Source: JANWYQ01 sp034432445 (lineage in GTDB: Bacteria > Chloroflexota > Anaerolineae > JAAEKA01). From it: 64,000 nt of DNA. The notes beneath the pieces are model-generated. The model was not told where the DNA came from. It did no database searches and was given only the letters and a program-made list of their open reading frames with translations. The translations under genes were made by a program, and so were the position numbers. Of the stretch, positions 62,305 through 64,000 are shown one piece after another. The stretch lies in assembly GCA_034432445.1 (NCBI GenBank), contig DAOUBX010000025.1:6955-70954 (forward strand), written 5' to 3'. Position 1 is the stretch's first letter. Each line of letters opens with the position of its first letter.

Positions 62305-63780
62305 ATGAACAAAAAGAAGCAAGCAAGCCTGGCCATCCTGGCGGCGCTGGTGCTGGTGCTCAGCGTGAGTCTAACAGCCCGGCCGGCAGCCTTGCCCACA
62401 GCCGAGGCGCAGGACAAGACTGTCGAGTTGACCGTCTACAACCAAGATATGGCCCTGGTGCGCGAAAGGCGCATGATCCCCCTGCAAGCCGGTCTCAACC
62501 AGGTCACCTACACCGACGTTGCGGCACAAATCGACCCGACCAGCGTGTCCTTCCGCTCGCTGACCGATCCCCTGAACACCATCGTGCTGGAGCAGAATTT
62601 CGAGTATGACATCGTCGGCACGGAGAAACTGCTGCAGAAGTACATCGACCAGGAAATCGTCGTCCAGACGCAGGACTCCAAGGTCTACACCGGCACCCTG
62701 CTCAGCGGCGCCGGCGACGTGATCCTGCAGGCTGCCGACGGGTCTTTGAACGTGTTGAAATACGATCAGATCCGTTCCTACAGCTTCCCCGCTCTCCCTG
62801 AGGGCCTGCGCACCAAGCCCAGCCTGGTGTGGCTGGTGGATGCGCAACAGGCTGGCGACCACGACACAGAGACTACCTACCTGACGAACGGCATTAGCTG
62901 GCGTGCTGATTATGTCATGCTACTCAACAAGGACAACACGGCCTTCGACCTGGACGGTTGGGTGACGCTGGACAACCGCAGCGGCGCCAGCTACAAGGAG
63001 GCCACGCTCAAGCTGGTGGCTGGCGATGTCAACGTCGTGCGCGATCAGGGGGTGGCCAGGCCCATGGCGACGGAAGTTGCCGCCTTACCGGCGCCAATCC
63101 CTCAGGTTGAACAGCGCGAGTTTTTCGAGTATCACCTGTACCAGGTGCAGCGCCCGGTAACGGTGAAGGACCAGCAGACCAAGCAGATCGAGTTCGTCAA
63201 CGGCGTGGGCGTGCCTGTCACGCAGTTCTATGTCTATGACGGCGCGGCCGGCTACGGCTTCTGGGGTTCCCCCATCACCGATCCCAGCTACGGCGCGCAG
63301 ACCGGCAACACCAACGTCACGGTGATGCTGGAGTTCCGCACAGACGCTGAGAGCGACCTGGAGACGCAGTTGCCGGCCGGCCGGGTGCGCATGTATCAAG
63401 AGGATGTGGACGGCAGCCCGCTCTTGATCGGTGAGGATCGGATCGGCCACACCCCCAAGGACGAGACCGTGCGCTTGACCGTGGGCAACGCCTTCGACGT
63501 CAAGGGTGAGCGGGTGCAGACCGACTACAGGCGGCTGGGCGACAGCGGCGCGGAAGAGAGCTACCGGATCACCCTGCGCAACCACAAGGACGCGCCGATT
63601 GAGGTGCGCGTGGTAGAGCGCATGTATCGCAGCAGCCAGTGGCAGATCATCGCCGAGAAGCTGGACGGACAGCCCGCCGAGCACAACAAGCTGGACAGCC
63701 AGACCGTCGAATGGCGCGTGACCGTGCCGGCCGGCGGCGAGGCAGTGTTGGAGTACACGGTGCAATATCTGTGGAAGTAG
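62305..63780 (+). CDS. Exported DUF4139-domain protein
   Basis: A 491-residue protein starting at ATG 62305 with AAGGAG about 9 nt upstream. The signal peptide is SLAILAALVLVLSVSLTARP. The mature N-terminal part (VELTVYNQDMALVRERRMIP, then LNQVTYTDVAAQIDPTSV) and the central GISWRADYVMLLNKD and WVTLDNRSGASYKEATLKLV segments are typical of DUF4139. The C-terminus ends VPAGGEAVLEYTVQYLW. The family is of unknown function and is often found in secreted proteins of environmental bacteria. No partner gene is obvious. Confidence 0.85.
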   Translation: MNKKKQASLAILAALVLVLSVSLTARPAALPTAEAQDKTVELTVYNQDMALVRERRMIPLQAGLNQVTYTDVAAQIDPTSVSFRSLTDPLNTIVLEQNFEYDIVGTEKLLQKYIDQEIVVQTQDSKVYTGTLLSGAGDVILQAADGSLNVLKYDQIRSYSFPALPEGLRTKPSLVWLVDAQQAGDHDTETTYLTNGISWRADYVMLLNKDNTAFDLDGWVTLDNRSGASYKEATLKLVAGDVNVVRDQGVARPMATEVAALPAPIPQVEQREFFEYHLYQVQRPVTVKDQQTKQIEFVNGVGVPVTQFYVYDGAAGYGFWGSPITDPSYGAQTGNTNVTVMLEFRTDAESDLETQLPAGRVRMYQEDVDGSPLLIGEDRIGHTPKDETVRLTVGNAFDVKGERVQTDYRRLGDSGAEESYRITLRNHKDAPIEVRVVERMYRSSQWQIIAEKLDGQPAEHNKLDSQTVEWRVTVPAGGEAVLEYTVQYLWK

Positions 63781-63795
63781 GCGGGCAGGCCTAAA

Positions 63796-63830
63796 CAGAC
63801 CTTGGGGGGTGCGAAACCCCTAAAGGTCTG
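63796..63830 (+). other. Hairpin just after the DUF4139 gene
   Basis: CAGACCTT (63796-63803) pairs with AAGGTCTG (63823-63830), and a run of G pairs partly with CCCC inside. It precedes the stronger terminator at 63863 and may contribute to 3' end formation. Confidence 0.35.
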
Positions 63831-63862
63831 GCGCCACTGCCCACCTGAACAGCTAAGACAAC

Positions 63863-63900
63863 AAAACCCGGTTCCGGCGCAACGCACGGAACCGGGTTTT
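63863..63900 (+). terminator. Rho-independent terminator of the DUF4139 gene
   Basis: A perfect 14-bp stem AAAACCCGGTTCCG/CGGAACCGGGTTTT with a 10-nt loop ends in TTTT. It lies 83 nt after the stop. Confidence 0.85.
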
Positions 63901-63911
63901 GTCGTCTTGGC

Positions 63912-64000
63912 GCAACTATTCAGCCCTAGGTGCCGGGCACTTAAGGCTGCGCTGGCCAGGGCGTCTGCAGAGCCGGCTCAAGCTGGGAACCGGTCGCAAG
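63912..64000 (+). mobile_element. 111-bp MITE-like element, copy 5, cut by the window end
   Basis: The first 89 bp match copy 3 with three differences. The left end is GCAACTATTCAG and the flank before it is gtcttggc (63904-63911). By the standard length it should end at 64022, followed by the same 8 bases if the duplication is intact. Confidence 0.9.

Noticed and set aside
1..64000. CRISPR array
   Set aside because: The dispersed repeats are far apart, palindromic and flanked by target duplications. There is no regular repeat-spacer pattern.

Overview
The window is bacterial, high-GC and gene-dense. It looks like one chromosome segment of a Chloroflexota (Anaerolineae/Caldilineae-like) bacterium. 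This is inferred from the gene set: a membrane-anchored baseplate-J-like protein beside alaS, a fused ADP-forming acyl-CoA synthetase beside a DRTGG/Pta-like protein, TTG/GTG starts, and secreted proteins with threonine-proline linkers and a short C-terminal YLPxIxR tail. No rRNA, CRISPR array, prophage or intact transposase gene was seen. Two tRNAs are present: Val-CAC and Leu-GAG.

Layout. 1-8.7 kb (minus strand): a membrane protein cut by the window edge, an EF-G-like GTPase, an amidohydrolase, a repeat-rich non-coding block with a truncated secreted-protein gene, then lon and hsp20. 9-16.5 kb: a cyclodeaminase-like enzyme and a large membrane protein (+), facing a minus-strand set of GT4 glycosyltransferase, substrate-binding lipoprotein, mltG and ruvX. 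16.6-25.4 kb: alaS with a baseplate-J-like protein (-), and a divergent subtilisin-like protease gene (+) interrupted by one in-frame TAG nine codons before its catalytic Ser. 25.4-34 kb: tRNA-Val, small membrane proteins, a hldA-rfaE2-murJ operon, fabF, and a cysteine desulfurase-mnmA pair. 34-38.6 kb (+): ADP-forming acyl-CoA synthetase, DRTGG protein and enolase. 38.9-54.8 kb (-): a surface-polysaccharide locus with gmhB, gmhA, two phosphoglycosyl transferases, an HddA-like GHMP kinase, two epimerases, two GT4 enzymes, an O-antigen-ligase-like protein, two alkaline-phosphatase-superfamily enzymes, a nucleotidyltransferase and, oddly, panD. 55-64 kb: a secreted four-repeat protein, a TPR protein, a PHP-like exported protein, tRNA-Leu, a methyltransferase and a DUF4139 protein.

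Genes that work together: GmhA, HldA, GmhB and RfaE2 form a complete ADP-heptose route from sedoheptulose-7-P, and an HddA-like kinase in the same locus suggests a second (GDP-heptose) branch. The polysaccharide locus supplies initiation, glycosyl transfer and polymerisation/ligation functions. IscS-type desulfurase and MnmA form the tRNA 2-thiouridine pair.

The strongest non-genic signal is a family of 111-bp palindromic elements. They have inverted ends starting G(T/C)AACT, and all four complete copies are flanked by 8-bp direct repeats (three perfect, one with one mismatch). This is the signature of a non-autonomous mobile element, probably mobilised by an IS66-type transposase. Five decayed copies and a larger 334-bp relative with the same ends also occur; the relative truncates a secreted-protein gene.
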